From contig VGJS01000009.1 in NCBI GenBank assembly GCA_016867395.1, positions 1-64,000 of the forward strand: a stretch of 64,000 nt of DNA, written 5' to 3'. The notes under the pieces were generated by a model. That model was given only the letters and a program-made list of their open reading frames with translations, searched no databases and was not told the DNA's origin. Source of the DNA: Candidatus Handelsmanbacteria bacterium. Lineage in GTDB: Bacteria > Latescibacterota > UBA2968 > UBA8231. Below, piece by piece: positions 8,723 through 17,185 of the stretch. Position 1 is the stretch's first letter, and every line of letters begins with the position of its first letter. Both the position numbers and the translations under genes were made by a program.

Positions 8723-9508
8723 GTGGTAGCAGATGAGACCGAATTTTACCAACCGCTGATCCGGCAGATCGAGCTGCGGGTGAGGGACCGGGCACGAATG
8801 GCCGGGTTCTACCAAGAGGTGCTGGGGCTGGAGCCGATAGGGGAGGAGGGAGGCCAGATCCTGCTGGAAAGCCCCGCGGGACAGGCCCAGGTCCTGCTGG
8901 TCGAGTCGCCGGGGGCCCGGCCGCGGCGACCCCACACCACCGGGCTGTACCACGCGGCCTTCCTCTTTCCCAGCCGCCGGGCCCTGGCCGGGCGGATCGC
9001 CCTCCTGCTGGAGAAGCGCTGGCCCCTGCACGGGCTGGTCGATCACGGGGTCAGCGACGCGCTGTACCTGAGCGACCCGGAAGGCAATGGACTCGAACTG
9101 ACCGCGGACAAGCCCTACGAGGAGTGGCCTTTCCGGGGGGAGAAACTGGCGATGTTCACCGAGCCGCTTTCCCCAGAGCGCTACGTGCAGGAGGGTATGG
9201 CCGGGCCGGCGCGGGGGGAAGGGGGGGCGCCCCTCATCGGCCATCTGCATCTTAGTGTGGGGGATCTGGAAAGGGCCAGAAGCTTCTTTGTCGAGGGGCT
9301 GGGCCTCCAGATCACCCAGGATACCTACCCAGGGGCCCTCTTCTTCGCCAAGGGGGCCTACCACCACCACTTTGCCGCCAACACCTGGGCCGGGACCGAC
9401 GCCCCGGCGCCCGTCGCCAATACGGTGGGCCTCATCGGCTGGGAACTGGCAGATGGCTCGCGCTGGGCGCTGGAGGGGGGCCTGGCCCCCGCTTCTCCAC
9501 CACCATGA
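8723..9508 (+). CDS. VOC-superfamily protein, CatE-like two-module dioxygenase
   Basis: GTG at 8723 has GGAGG seven to twelve bases upstream. The 261-residue protein has two vicinal-oxygen-chelate modules, about residues 10-125 and 165-255, like CatE catechol-2,3-dioxygenase proteins. In the first module the usual first metal His is Gln (LIRQIELRV), while His in GLYHAAF and Glu in DPEGNGLEL remain. The second module keeps His in GHLHLSVGD and a His run (GAYHHHF). Whether it is an active extradiol dioxygenase is therefore uncertain; other VOC activities are possible. Its last 77 bases overlap the convergent methyltransferase gene, so one of the two 3' ends may be extended. Confidence 0.75.
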   Translation: MVADETEFYQPLIRQIELRVRDRARMAGFYQEVLGLEPIGEEGGQILLESPAGQAQVLLVESPGARPRRPHTTGLYHAAFLFPSRRALAGRIALLLEKRWPLHGLVDHGVSDALYLSDPEGNGLELTADKPYEEWPFRGEKLAMFTEPLSPERYVQEGMAGPARGEGGAPLIGHLHLSVGDLERARSFFVEGLGLQITQDTYPGALFFAKGAYHHHFAANTWAGTDAPAPVANTVGLIGWELADGSRWALEGGLAPASPPP

Positions 9509-10568
9509 TATCCGCCTCCCGGCCCAGCACCCCCACCGAGCGCGCCGGCTCGGCCAGGTGCAGGGCCGGCTGCTTCATGAGGGCATCCCGCAGCAGCCGG
9601 CCCTCGCTGGTGAGGAAGACCGCCCGGGCTCCGGGCCTCAGTACCCTGGCGGTCTCGGCCAGGACTGCGGTGTAGAGCGAGGGGTTGGTCCGGGCCGAAC
9701 CGTGCCGGCCCCCCCAGGGCAGGTTGGCCGCCACCCGGTCCACGCAGGCATCCCCCAGGGGCAGGCGCGACGCGTCCCAATGCAGGAGGCCCCGGGGCCG
9801 GTGCCGGGGCCCGAAGTTGGCGGCCGCGGCGATCAGGGCCGCCCGGTCCAGGTCCCCGCCCAGGAGCAGGTGGTGCCGGCCGGTCCGGGCCCGCTCCAAG
9901 AGCAGGGTGCCGGTCCCGCAGGTGGGGTCGAGGAAGACCTGCCCCTCCTGCACCCCCGACAGGAAGACCAGGGCGTGGGCGATGGTCGGTCGCAGGGAGC
10001 CGGGCAGATGGGCCGCCTTGTAACTGCGGTGGCGCAGGTGGCGGTCCGAAAGGCGTAGGCCCAGCACCAGGGTGCGGTCGGCCTGCTGCGCCCAGAACTC
10101 CAGATCCGCATCCTCTTCCACCGCCCGCCAGCGCGGAAAGCGCCGGCCCACCCCCGCGATTACAGCCTTTTGGATCTCGACCCGCCGGTAGTGCCGCCAG
10201 GCCGCGTCCCGGGCCTGCACCACCACCCGGAAGGAGGTGCGCTTGTGTTCGCGGCGGGGGGCCAGTTGGCGGTGCAGGGCCAGGGCCGGGTCCAGGGGCA
10301 GGTCCCGCACCTGGGATTGCAGGGCTTCCAGGTCCGCCACGGCCCCGCTCAGGGGCATGGCCCCCAAGTGGTAATAGAGATCCTCGATGGTGCCCAGTTC
10401 CAGCAGTTCGCCGGGGGGGCCGGCAAAGGTGAAGGCGTTCAGGTCCCAGTCGCGGACCCGGTTGGAGCGCAACTGGCTGATCTTATTGCCAAAGCGCTGC
10501 CGCAACTCCCGCTGGGTGATGGAGCCGAGGCCGCGGAAGGAGGTGGTGTACAGGGGGAAGGTCGCCAT
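9432..10568 (-). CDS. THUMP-domain S-adenosylmethionine RNA methyltransferase (Trm11/TrmN-like)
   Basis: This is a 378-residue protein. The first 60-160 residues look like the ferredoxin-like plus THUMP RNA-binding module (SFRVVVQARDAAWRHYRRVE). The C-terminal half is a Rossmann methyltransferase with DPTCGTGTLLLERA, a GGDLDRAAL motif for the S-adenosylmethionine ribose, and ANLPWGGRHG, the variant of the NPPY catalytic motif seen in archaeal and bacterial TrmN/Trm14 enzymes that make m2G in tRNA. The likely substrate is therefore guanosine in tRNA. The last 20 or so residues are Pro-rich and overlap the VOC gene. It is the third gene of a minus-strand group, 15 bases after the PhyH gene. Confidence 0.82.
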   Translation of the reverse strand: MATFPLYTTSFRGLGSITQRELRQRFGNKISQLRSNRVRDWDLNAFTFAGPPGELLELGTIEDLYYHLGAMPLSGAVADLEALQSQVRDLPLDPALALHRQLAPRREHKRTSFRVVVQARDAAWRHYRRVEIQKAVIAGVGRRFPRWRAVEEDADLEFWAQQADRTLVLGLRLSDRHLRHRSYKAAHLPGSLRPTIAHALVFLSGVQEGQVFLDPTCGTGTLLLERARTGRHHLLLGGDLDRAALIAAAANFGPRHRPRGLLHWDASRLPLGDACVDRVAANLPWGGRHGSARTNPSLYTAVLAETARVLRPGARAVFLTSEGRLLRDALMKQPALHLAEPARSVGVLGREADIMVVEKRGPGPPPAPSASHLPVPSR

Positions 10569-10583
10569 GGGCGGTGGAGGCCG

Positions 10584-11411
10584 CTACCTCGCTTGGTTGG
10601 GGTTGCTCATCCCTTGTCCGGCCTCGCGGCGCTTCTGGGCCGCCTCGAGGGCAACGCTGCGCCAGGCGAGGAATTCGGGGGTATCCACCGCGTCGTGCAG
10701 GGTGGCCCGCTGCTGGTAGGGCAGGTAATTGCCCAGGTGCCAGAGGGTGTTGCGGTACAGGCAGAAGTCGCCGGCCCCCAGGTGCAGGCGCACAGCGCCG
10801 GGCAGGCTGCGGCAGTATTCGAGGCAGAGCTGCTCGCGTTCTTCGTAGCTCTTGCCCTCCAGTGCCGGGCCGGGGATGGGCCGCTGGGGGAAGCGGGCGG
10901 CCTCGCCGGGCAGATCGCGCCGCAGGTGGGAACCGGGCACTACCCAGGTGCAGGCGTCGTCGTACAGGGCGCAGTTGGTCTGGTTGAAGTAGTCCACGTC
11001 GGAGAAGTGGGCGTCCCACATGGCCAGATCCAGGCCGGTGACGTTGTCGCGCCAGTCGCGGTGCCACTGGGTGCACCAGGGCAGTTCCCCGGGCTCCAGC
11101 AGGATGCCCAGCATCTGGGGGTTGCCGTGGGTGTGGCGCGCGGTGAGGGTGCGCTGGATGGCGTCGTTGAGGGGGGCCAGTTCGGCGTAATCGCGGAAGG
11201 GCTGTTGGTCGAGTTCGGGGTACTTGCCCACTGGCTGCAGGCGCTGGGTCTGGGCCCCGCGCTGCTGGCGGGCGATCTGCCTGGCCTGGGCCGCCACCCG
11301 GCGCAACTCGCCCAGGAGCGCGGGGGGCAGGATCTGGCGGAAGACGGTGTAGCCCTGGGTGTGGTACTGGTCGATGTGCTGGTCGGTGAAGGCGAAGGCC
11401 ATAGTATGCAC
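10584..11411 (-). CDS. Phytanoyl-CoA dioxygenase (PhyH) family oxygenase
   Basis: This 275-residue protein has the 2-oxoglutarate/Fe(II) oxygenase facial triad: H117 and D119 in QWHRDW and the distal His near 225 in NTLWHLGNY. ACTWVVPGSHLR before the distal His is also typical of PhyH. The family hydroxylates fatty acyl chains and many natural products, so the substrate here cannot be named. The start could be ATG 11411 or the in-frame ATG three codons later (MAFAFTDQHID). It follows the SGNH esterase gene by 17 bases and precedes the THUMP methyltransferase by 15, so the three are probably cotranscribed. Confidence 0.85.
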   Translation of the reverse strand: MHTMAFAFTDQHIDQYHTQGYTVFRQILPPALLGELRRVAAQARQIARQQRGAQTQRLQPVGKYPELDQQPFRDYAELAPLNDAIQRTLTARHTHGNPQMLGILLEPGELPWCTQWHRDWRDNVTGLDLAMWDAHFSDVDYFNQTNCALYDDACTWVVPGSHLRRDLPGEAARFPQRPIPGPALEGKSYEEREQLCLEYCRSLPGAVRLHLGAGDFCLYRNTLWHLGNYLPYQQRATLHDAVDTPEFLAWRSVALEAAQKRREAGQGMSNPNQAR

Positions 11412-11428
11412 TCAGATCGCTTGAGGTA

Positions 11429-12121
11429 TCAGCGGCGCTCCAGCTCTATAAACACCCGGGCGTAGCGGTGGCCCAGTTCGCGGAAGGCGGCTGCCGAGAA
11501 GTGCACCTGGTCCCCGCAGTGCCCCAGACCTTCAGCGCTCACCAGTCCGCAACAGGGAAGGATCTGAGCGGCGTGGGAGAGGGCTTGGTTGACCACCTGT
11601 GGGTGGCCGAAGCGCGCGTCGTCGCCGAGGAAATGGCCCAGCTCGCCCACCACCAGGGGGGCCTGGACATGGCCCAGGTCGGCGCGCAGGGCCGCGATCA
11701 TGCCGGTGAAACGGGCGAAGTAGGTCTGGGCTAGCTCCATTTCGAGGGCGTCGTTCTCCCCCTGGTGCCAGAGGAGGCCGCGCAAGTGCCCGGCCTCCAG
11801 GGCTGGGCGGGTCCACTCCAGGGCGCGCTGATACAGGTCGGCGCCTGGCTCCCAGCGCCAGAGGGGGGTGCCGCCCTGGGCGGCAGGGATCAGGCCCACT
11901 CGCCGCCCAGGGCACTGCTCCACCAGATGCAGGGCAAAGCTCATGGCCAGCCCGGCGCCGGCCCGCTCGGTGTCCAAGTGCAGGGGCTCCACCGCCTGCT
12001 GCCAGGTTCCCTCCCGGTACATGAGGATATCGGGGTGGGCGATGGGCTCCACCTGGCCGAGAGTACCGCGGCCGGCCATGTTGGACTGGCCGATGAGCAG
12101 GAAGACGTCGAGGGGGGGCAT
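11429..12121 (-). CDS. SASA-type SGNH esterase (sialate O-acetylesterase-like)
   Basis: This 230-residue protein begins with the block I motif GQSNMAG, giving nucleophile Ser13. LLWHQGENDA is the block III-like motif of the SASA/DUF303 carbohydrate esterase family, and a late Asp-x-x-His is present in DQVHFSAAAF. There is no signal peptide, so it acts in the cytoplasm or is exported in an unusual way. Members remove acetyl groups from sialic acid or plant polysaccharides. It is the first gene of a short minus-strand group and is divergent from the propeller-protein gene at 12205, with an 83-base shared upstream region. Confidence 0.85.
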   Translation of the reverse strand: MPPLDVFLLIGQSNMAGRGTLGQVEPIAHPDILMYREGTWQQAVEPLHLDTERAGAGLAMSFALHLVEQCPGRRVGLIPAAQGGTPLWRWEPGADLYQRALEWTRPALEAGHLRGLLWHQGENDALEMELAQTYFARFTGMIAALRADLGHVQAPLVVGELGHFLGDDARFGHPQVVNQALSHAAQILPCCGLVSAEGLGHCGDQVHFSAAAFRELGHRYARVFIELERR

Positions 12122-12204
12122 CGGGGTTCGCCTTGATCGGGAAATCTCGCCGGACTATTGTACACACTGCGGCAGCCGGCGGCCAGCAGAAAGGAAGACC
12201 CGCG

Positions 12205-13485
12205 ATGCCCGTGCAGCTGGTGCAGCACATCGAGGCCCTTGACTGGGGCGGGGAGACGGTGCGGATCGGCGACCTCGACGGAGACGGCGCCCCGGACCTG
12301 CTGGTGGCGCAGAGCGTCTACGGCTCGCGGGTCATCGAATCCCTCACTGCCCTGACCGTCGCCGGCCAGCGGCTATGGCAGTGGGGAAGGCCTTCGGCGG
12401 CCAATGGCCAGTGCTACAGCGATTTGCCGGTCCAGGTCTACGACTGGGACGGCGACGGGGCCAACGAGGTGCTCTTTGTCGAACAGGCGGTGTACGCCGA
12501 ACCCATTGAATACGGCGAGTTGCGCATCCGCGAACGGGCCAAGCGCTACGAGGGCGATGCCTGGATGGTGGTGCTGGAGGCGGCCAGCGGGCGCGAGAAG
12601 TCGCGATTCCCGATTCCGGCGCCGGCCGACGATTCCTTCCTCTTCGCCGATCTCACCGGACGGGGCCGCCGCCAGGACCTGGTGGTGAAGGACCGATACT
12701 GGAACATGTGGGGCGTGGCCTTCGCGGGCGAGGTGTTGTGGCACTGGGCCGGCTCGGTGGGCCACTACCCGGCCATTGCCGACGTGGACGGGGACGGCTG
12801 CGACGAGGTCTTTGTCGGCTGCGCCCTCCTCGACCACGATGGCCGCGAGGTGTTCAGTCGCGACCCGGGCGGGTCGCACCAGGACGCCGCGCACCTGGCG
12901 CAGCTGCCCGACGGGGAGTGGCGGCTGCTCTTCGGCAACGGCGGCCTGCACTGTCTCGACCTGGACGGCAGGGAGGTGTGGCGCCAGCCCCTGCGCGAGG
13001 TGCAGCACGTGGTGGCGGGCCGGTACCGGCCCGACTCCCCCCTGCAGGTGGCGGTCATCGACCGGGGGCATCCCCGCACCCCTGAAGGCAAACCTGCAAC
13101 CCTGCACCTGTACGACCTGGAGGATGGCCGCCAGTACTGGCAGCGTCTCCAACCCCCCGGCGGCTGGGTGGCCGCGGCCCTCGACATCCGCTGGACGGGC
13201 AAGCCGGACCTGAAGGAGATCCTGGTCTACGAGCGGGTCGCCGGCCAGCCCATGGCCATCTACGATGGCTGGGGCGAGATGCTCGACACCCTCGAGGTGC
13301 CGCCCGAGATCTGCGGGGTGTACCACGGCAATCCCGGCATCCACATCGCCTACCGGGCCGATGTGTGGGGCGACTCCCGCGAGGAGGTGCTGGTGGCTGG
13401 TTGGAAGGGGCTGCGCATCTGCACCAACCGCCGGCCCCTGGCCATTCCCACCCTCTACAACAACACCCTTTACCACGGGATGTAG
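12205..13485 (+). CDS. FG-GAP/beta-propeller-like protein of a sugar-related operon
   Basis: ATG 12205 with AAGGAAG upstream gives a 426-residue protein. It contains repeated Ca-binding-like Asp loops: IGDLDGDGAPDLLVAQ, VYDWDGDGANEVLF and IADVDGDGCDEVFVG. These resemble the FG-GAP repeats of integrin-type and rhamnogalacturonan-lyase-type propellers. WHWAGSVGHYPAIADVDGDG and the later LYNNTLYHGM end are of the kind found in rhamnogalacturonan lyase (PL11-like) proteins, but I cannot confirm catalytic residues. There is no signal peptide at the chosen start. The UroD-like gene begins 6 bases after its stop, so it belongs to the same transcription unit. Confidence 0.65.
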   Translation: MPVQLVQHIEALDWGGETVRIGDLDGDGAPDLLVAQSVYGSRVIESLTALTVAGQRLWQWGRPSAANGQCYSDLPVQVYDWDGDGANEVLFVEQAVYAEPIEYGELRIRERAKRYEGDAWMVVLEAASGREKSRFPIPAPADDSFLFADLTGRGRRQDLVVKDRYWNMWGVAFAGEVLWHWAGSVGHYPAIADVDGDGCDEVFVGCALLDHDGREVFSRDPGGSHQDAAHLAQLPDGEWRLLFGNGGLHCLDLDGREVWRQPLREVQHVVAGRYRPDSPLQVAVIDRGHPRTPEGKPATLHLYDLEDGRQYWQRLQPPGGWVAAALDIRWTGKPDLKEILVYERVAGQPMAIYDGWGEMLDTLEVPPEICGVYHGNPGIHIAYRADVWGDSREEVLVAGWKGLRICTNRRPLAIPTLYNNTLYHGM

Positions 13486-13491
13486 GCGCCG

Positions 13492-14532
13492 ATGGCAGAC
13501 AGCGGCGCGACGCTCATCGCCCAGCGCAAGGAGCGCTGGGCACGTTTCTACCAGCCCTCCCATCGCGGGCACCTGCTGCTGATCCGGCTGGCCGAGGAGG
13601 TGCCTCCCCGGCCCCTGCCGCATCCGGACCGGCGGGGGGAACGGGTCGAGTGGGCGTGGCAGCGGTACCAGGCCCAGCTCGAACGCCTGGCCTGGCTCGA
13701 AGACGACAGCCTGCCCCACCTCGACGTGTACACCGGCACCGAGATCTTCGCCGCGGCCTTCGGCTGTCCGGTGCACCGCCCCGAGGACCAGATGCCCTTC
13801 GCCCTGCCGCTGATCCGGCGGGCCAGCCAGGTATCCTCTCTCCGGGTGCCCTCGCTCGACGAGCCGGGTCTGGCCCTGCTCTTAGGCATGGCCGACGAAC
13901 TGCGGGCCCGCGCCGGTCCCCGGGCCCTGCTCAAGCTGGTGGACATCCGGAGCCCGATGGACATCGCCGCGCTGATCTGGGACAAGTCCTCCTTCTATGC
14001 GGCCCTGCTCGAAGCGCCCGAGGCGGTGCGGGAACTGGCAGCAAAGGTGAAGGAACTGCTGACCGCCTTTCTCGACGAGTGGTTCGCCCGGTACGGCCGC
14101 GAGTACCTCGCCCACTACCCGGACTACTATATGGAGGGGGGGATCACCCTGTCGGAGGACGAGATCGGCGCGGTGGGCCCTCAGGTCTACGCCGAGCTGT
14201 TCCACCCCGAGTTGGTCGAGTTGTCCGGGCGGTACGGGGGCATCGGCGTCCACTGCTGCGCCCACGCCCGGCACCAGTGGGCCGGCCTGGCCTCCCTGCC
14301 GGAGCTGCGCTTGCTCAATCTGGTCCAACCGCCTCCGGTGCTGGCGTCGGCCTATGGGTATCTTGCCGCCAGGGCCGGCCAGATGCACAGCTGGTGCGGC
14401 GACGGGGACGTGCTCACCTGGGCCGAGAGCCTGCCCGCAGGCAGCCGGGTGGTGTTGCAGGCGCCGGCGGCGAACCTGCGCGAGGCCGAGGCGCTGGTGG
14501 AGCGTTTCCGCAGCCTGCCCGAAAGGAGCTGA
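13492..14532 (+). CDS. Uroporphyrinogen decarboxylase (UroD)-like protein 1
   Basis: This 346-residue protein has the UroD/MtaA TIM-barrel pattern: DVYTGTEIFAAAFGCPV near residue 80, a middle LLKLVDIRSPMDIAALIW helix and a C-terminal GAVGPQVYAELFHPELVEL segment. The string IGVHCCAHARHQW carries His and two Cys where MtaA/MtbA methyl-corrinoid transferases place a zinc-binding HxC motif. True haem-pathway UroD enzymes do not need that motif. This points to methyl transfer rather than porphyrin decarboxylation (inference). No corrinoid protein is encoded nearby. It is 3 bases from the second UroD-like gene. Confidence 0.75.
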   Translation: MADSGATLIAQRKERWARFYQPSHRGHLLLIRLAEEVPPRPLPHPDRRGERVEWAWQRYQAQLERLAWLEDDSLPHLDVYTGTEIFAAAFGCPVHRPEDQMPFALPLIRRASQVSSLRVPSLDEPGLALLLGMADELRARAGPRALLKLVDIRSPMDIAALIWDKSSFYAALLEAPEAVRELAAKVKELLTAFLDEWFARYGREYLAHYPDYYMEGGITLSEDEIGAVGPQVYAELFHPELVELSGRYGGIGVHCCAHARHQWAGLASLPELRLLNLVQPPPVLASAYGYLAARAGQMHSWCGDGDVLTWAESLPAGSRVVLQAPAANLREAEALVERFRSLPERS

Positions 14533-14535
14533 GGC

Positions 14536-15681
14536 ATGCCTCCCCTCAAGTGGGCCACCCACGCCGACCTGGCCATCCGCAAGACCCCCAGCGTAGGCCG
14601 CGAGGAATACCTCGACCACATGACCTTCCTCCGCAACGAAGGGCCCCTCTTCACCGAGATCTTCGGCCCCATCATCGGGCTTAAGGAGGAGTGGCAGGAG
14701 CAGGGAGCCACTCCGGAGGAGCTGGATTTCTCGGCCTTCCGGTACCACTGCGAGGGACGAGGCATGGTGCCAGTGAACACCGGCCGGCTGGGTGGGTATA
14801 CGGAGGAGGTGCTGGAGGAGAATGCCGAGCACCGGATCTGGCGCGACGCGTACGGCCGCACCATGAAGATGCCTCTGGGCCGGGCCACCCTCGGGTTGAC
14901 CCTTGACCATCCGGTTAAAACCATGGACGACTGGCGGGGCATCCGACACTGGTACGAGTACTCCTCGGAGCGGCTGGCCGGCGACTGGGAATCAAGGGCG
15001 CGGGAACAGCTGGCCGAAGACCGGGTGCTGGGGATCTCCAGCCCCGGCGGGTTTGACGAGCCGCGCCAGTTGCTGGGGGAGGAGACGCGGTGCGTGGCCC
15101 ATTGCGAGGATCCGGAACTGGTCCACGACATGCTGCAGGTCATGGGCGAGACCGCCTTCCAGGTGCTGGCGGAGGTGACCCGCAGGGTGCGGGTGGACGT
15201 GCTCTTCGTCCACGAGGACATGGCCGGCAAGTCCGGGCCCCTGGCCGGACCGGCGCAGATCGCCGAGTTTATCGCCCCGTACTACCGGCGCTGCTGGGGC
15301 CTCTTGCAGGAGCGGGGGGCCCGGCTCTTTGACAAGGACAGCGACGGGGACATGAACCCGGTCATCGAGTCCTTCCTCCAGGCCGGGATCAACTGCATGC
15401 ACTCCATGGAGCCGGCCGCCAACATGGACATCGTTGCCCTGCGCGCCCGCTACGGCCGGCGGCTGGCCTTTTACGGGGGACTGGACAAGCACGTGCTGCG
15501 CCGTTCCCCCGAGGAGATCACCCGGGAGCTGGAGGCCAAGATCCCGCCGATGGTGAAGAGCGGGGGCTGTGTGCTGGCCCTGGACCACCGCATCCCCAAC
15601 GGCACCCCGCTGGAAAACTACCGCTTCTATATCGCCAAGGTGTGGGAGATCCTGGAGCGGGAAGGGGCGGCCCTTGGCTGA
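14536..15681 (+). CDS. Uroporphyrinogen decarboxylase (UroD)-like protein 2
   Basis: This is a 381-residue protein. The C-terminal half is a clear UroD-family match: a DVLFVHEDMAGKSGPL segment, then DSDGDMNPVIESFLQAGINC, MHSMEPAANMDIVALRARYG and RLAFYGGLDKHVL. In corrinoid methyltransferase relatives the first position usually holds HSCG-type zinc ligands; here it is Asp-rich, so metal binding would differ from protein 1. The pair could form a heterodimer or act on successive substrates. Expression is coupled on both sides: 3 bases from the gene upstream and an 8-base overlap with the kinase gene downstream. Confidence 0.75.
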   Translation: MPPLKWATHADLAIRKTPSVGREEYLDHMTFLRNEGPLFTEIFGPIIGLKEEWQEQGATPEELDFSAFRYHCEGRGMVPVNTGRLGGYTEEVLEENAEHRIWRDAYGRTMKMPLGRATLGLTLDHPVKTMDDWRGIRHWYEYSSERLAGDWESRAREQLAEDRVLGISSPGGFDEPRQLLGEETRCVAHCEDPELVHDMLQVMGETAFQVLAEVTRRVRVDVLFVHEDMAGKSGPLAGPAQIAEFIAPYYRRCWGLLQERGARLFDKDSDGDMNPVIESFLQAGINCMHSMEPAANMDIVALRARYGRRLAFYGGLDKHVLRRSPEEITRELEAKIPPMVKSGGCVLALDHRIPNGTPLENYRFYIAKVWEILEREGAALG

Positions 15682-16531
15682 GTTTCCCCTGCCGGCACGG
15701 TTGGCGGAAAAGTGCCGCCAGGATCCCGACAAGGCCCAGTGGCTGGCCCGTTTGCCGGCCGTGGTGGCGGAACTGGTGGAGCGCTGGGGCCTGCACCTAA
15801 GTGCCCCCTACGAGCAGGAGGTGAGCTGCGCCTGGGTGGCCCCGGCCACCTTGGGGAACGGCGCCCCGGCGGTGCTCAAGGTGGGGTTGCCGCACATGGA
15901 GGCTCGGGAGGAGATCGAAGGACTGTGCTGTTGGGACGGGGAGCCCACCGTCCGCCTGCTGGAGTCCGACAAGGAGTGCAATGCTCTGCTATTGGAGCGC
16001 TGCGAGCCGGGCACCCCGCTGCGCGCCCTGCCCGAACCCGAACAGGATGTGATCTTGGCCGGGCTGCTGGGTCGGCTCTGGCGCATCCCGCCGGAACCCC
16101 ATCCCTTCCGGCCCCTGGCCGAGATGACCGCGTACTGGAGCGAGGAGTCGCTGGCAGGGGCAGACACCTGGCCCGATACGGGTCTGGCCCAGGCAGGCTT
16201 GGAGCTTTTCTGGGAACTGCCGCTCAGTGCCCCAGACCACGCGCTCCTGGCCACGGACCTGCACGCCGGCAATGTGCTCTGTGCCCAGCGCCAGCCCTGG
16301 CTCGTCATCGATCCAAAGCCCTTTGTCGGCGACCCGGCCTTTGACCTGACCCAGCACCTGCTCAACTGCAAGGGGCGGCTGGCGGCCGATCCTGCAGGAT
16401 TCATCCGCCGGCTTGCCGAGTTGTGTGGGGTGGAGGAGGAGCGGGTGCGTTTGTGGACCTTCGCCCGCCTAGCCGCAGAGCACGATTCCTGGCACGGCAC
16501 CCATGCCCTTACCCGGGCCCTGGCACCCTGA
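15674..16531 (+). CDS. Aminoglycoside/hydroxyurea phosphotransferase-like kinase
   Basis: TTG at 15674 overlaps the end of the UroD-like gene and gives 285 residues. The protein-kinase-like fold of the APH(6)/hydroxyurea kinase family is seen in LLLERCEPGTPLRALP, the catalytic loop LATDLHAGNVLCA and the metal site VIDPKPFVGDPAFDLTQHLL. Such enzymes phosphorylate small amino or hydroxy compounds with ATP. In this operon a metabolic substrate is more likely than an antibiotic (inference). A start further upstream inside the UroD gene is possible in frame but would not match the family. Confidence 0.78.
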   Translation: MAEFPLPARLAEKCRQDPDKAQWLARLPAVVAELVERWGLHLSAPYEQEVSCAWVAPATLGNGAPAVLKVGLPHMEAREEIEGLCCWDGEPTVRLLESDKECNALLLERCEPGTPLRALPEPEQDVILAGLLGRLWRIPPEPHPFRPLAEMTAYWSEESLAGADTWPDTGLAQAGLELFWELPLSAPDHALLATDLHAGNVLCAQRQPWLVIDPKPFVGDPAFDLTQHLLNCKGRLAADPAGFIRRLAELCGVEEERVRLWTFARLAAEHDSWHGTHALTRALAP

Positions 16532-16548
16532 TCACAACTGGAGGAAGC

Positions 16549-17175
16549 ATGTCGAGTTTCAAGGAGATCATCCGCACCGAAGAGGAGTTGCGCGTCATCA
16601 TGGGCCATCCCACGCAACGCGCAGTGGACAAGACCATCGCCGCCCTCGACGAGCACTGCCGGGCCTTCATCGCCTCCTCGCCCTTCCTGCTCATCGCCTC
16701 CAGCGACGCGCAAGGTCGGCACGACGTCTCGCCCAAGGGGGACCCGCCCGGCTTCGTGCAGGTGCTCGACGAGCGCACCCTGGCCATCCCGGACCGGCCG
16801 GGCAACCGTCGGGCCGACACCTTTGCCAATATCCTCCAGCAGCCCCAGGTGGCCCTCTTGTTTTTCATCCCCGGCAAGGAAGACACCCTGCGGGTGAACG
16901 GCAGGGCCCAGATCGTGCGGGACTTGGCCCTGCGGGAACACATGGCCGTGCAGGGCAAGGTCCCGGACCTCACCCTGGTGGTGGAGGTGCAGGAGGCCTT
17001 CATCCACTGCCCCAAGTGCATGGTCCGCTCCCAGCTGTGGGAACCCGAACACTGGCCCAGCCTGAAGGAGGTACCCACCATGGCCCAGACCTTCGTGGCC
17101 CATGCCAAGATCGACCAGCCTGTGGCAGAGGTGCAGGCCTCCATCGACCAGGCGGTGAAGGAACGCCTTTACTGA
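16549..17175 (+). CDS. PPOX-class FMN-dependent flavoprotein (pyridoxamine oxidase-like)
   Basis: ATG 16549 follows GGAGGAAGC and gives 208 residues. The split-barrel flavin fold is shown by SPFLLIASSDAQGRHDVSPKGDPPGF, IPDRPGNRRADTFANILQ and VALLFFIPGKEDTLRVNGRA. This is the pattern of the MSMEG_1061 family of PPOX-type proteins rather than of true PdxH. Members bind FMN or F420 and reduce or oxidise small molecules. The C-terminal part has FIHCPKCMVRSQLW, a Cys pair common in this group. It lies 17 bases after the kinase and 10 before the glycosidase fusion. Confidence 0.82.
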   Translation: MSSFKEIIRTEEELRVIMGHPTQRAVDKTIAALDEHCRAFIASSPFLLIASSDAQGRHDVSPKGDPPGFVQVLDERTLAIPDRPGNRRADTFANILQQPQVALLFFIPGKEDTLRVNGRAQIVRDLALREHMAVQGKVPDLTLVVEVQEAFIHCPKCMVRSQLWEPEHWPSLKEVPTMAQTFVAHAKIDQPVAEVQASIDQAVKERLY

Positions 17176-17185
17176 GAGGAAGACG

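Noticed and set aside
15674-16531. Antibiotic resistance gene
   Set aside because: APH(6)/hydroxyurea-kinase-like fold only; its place inside a metabolic operon suggests a different substrate.
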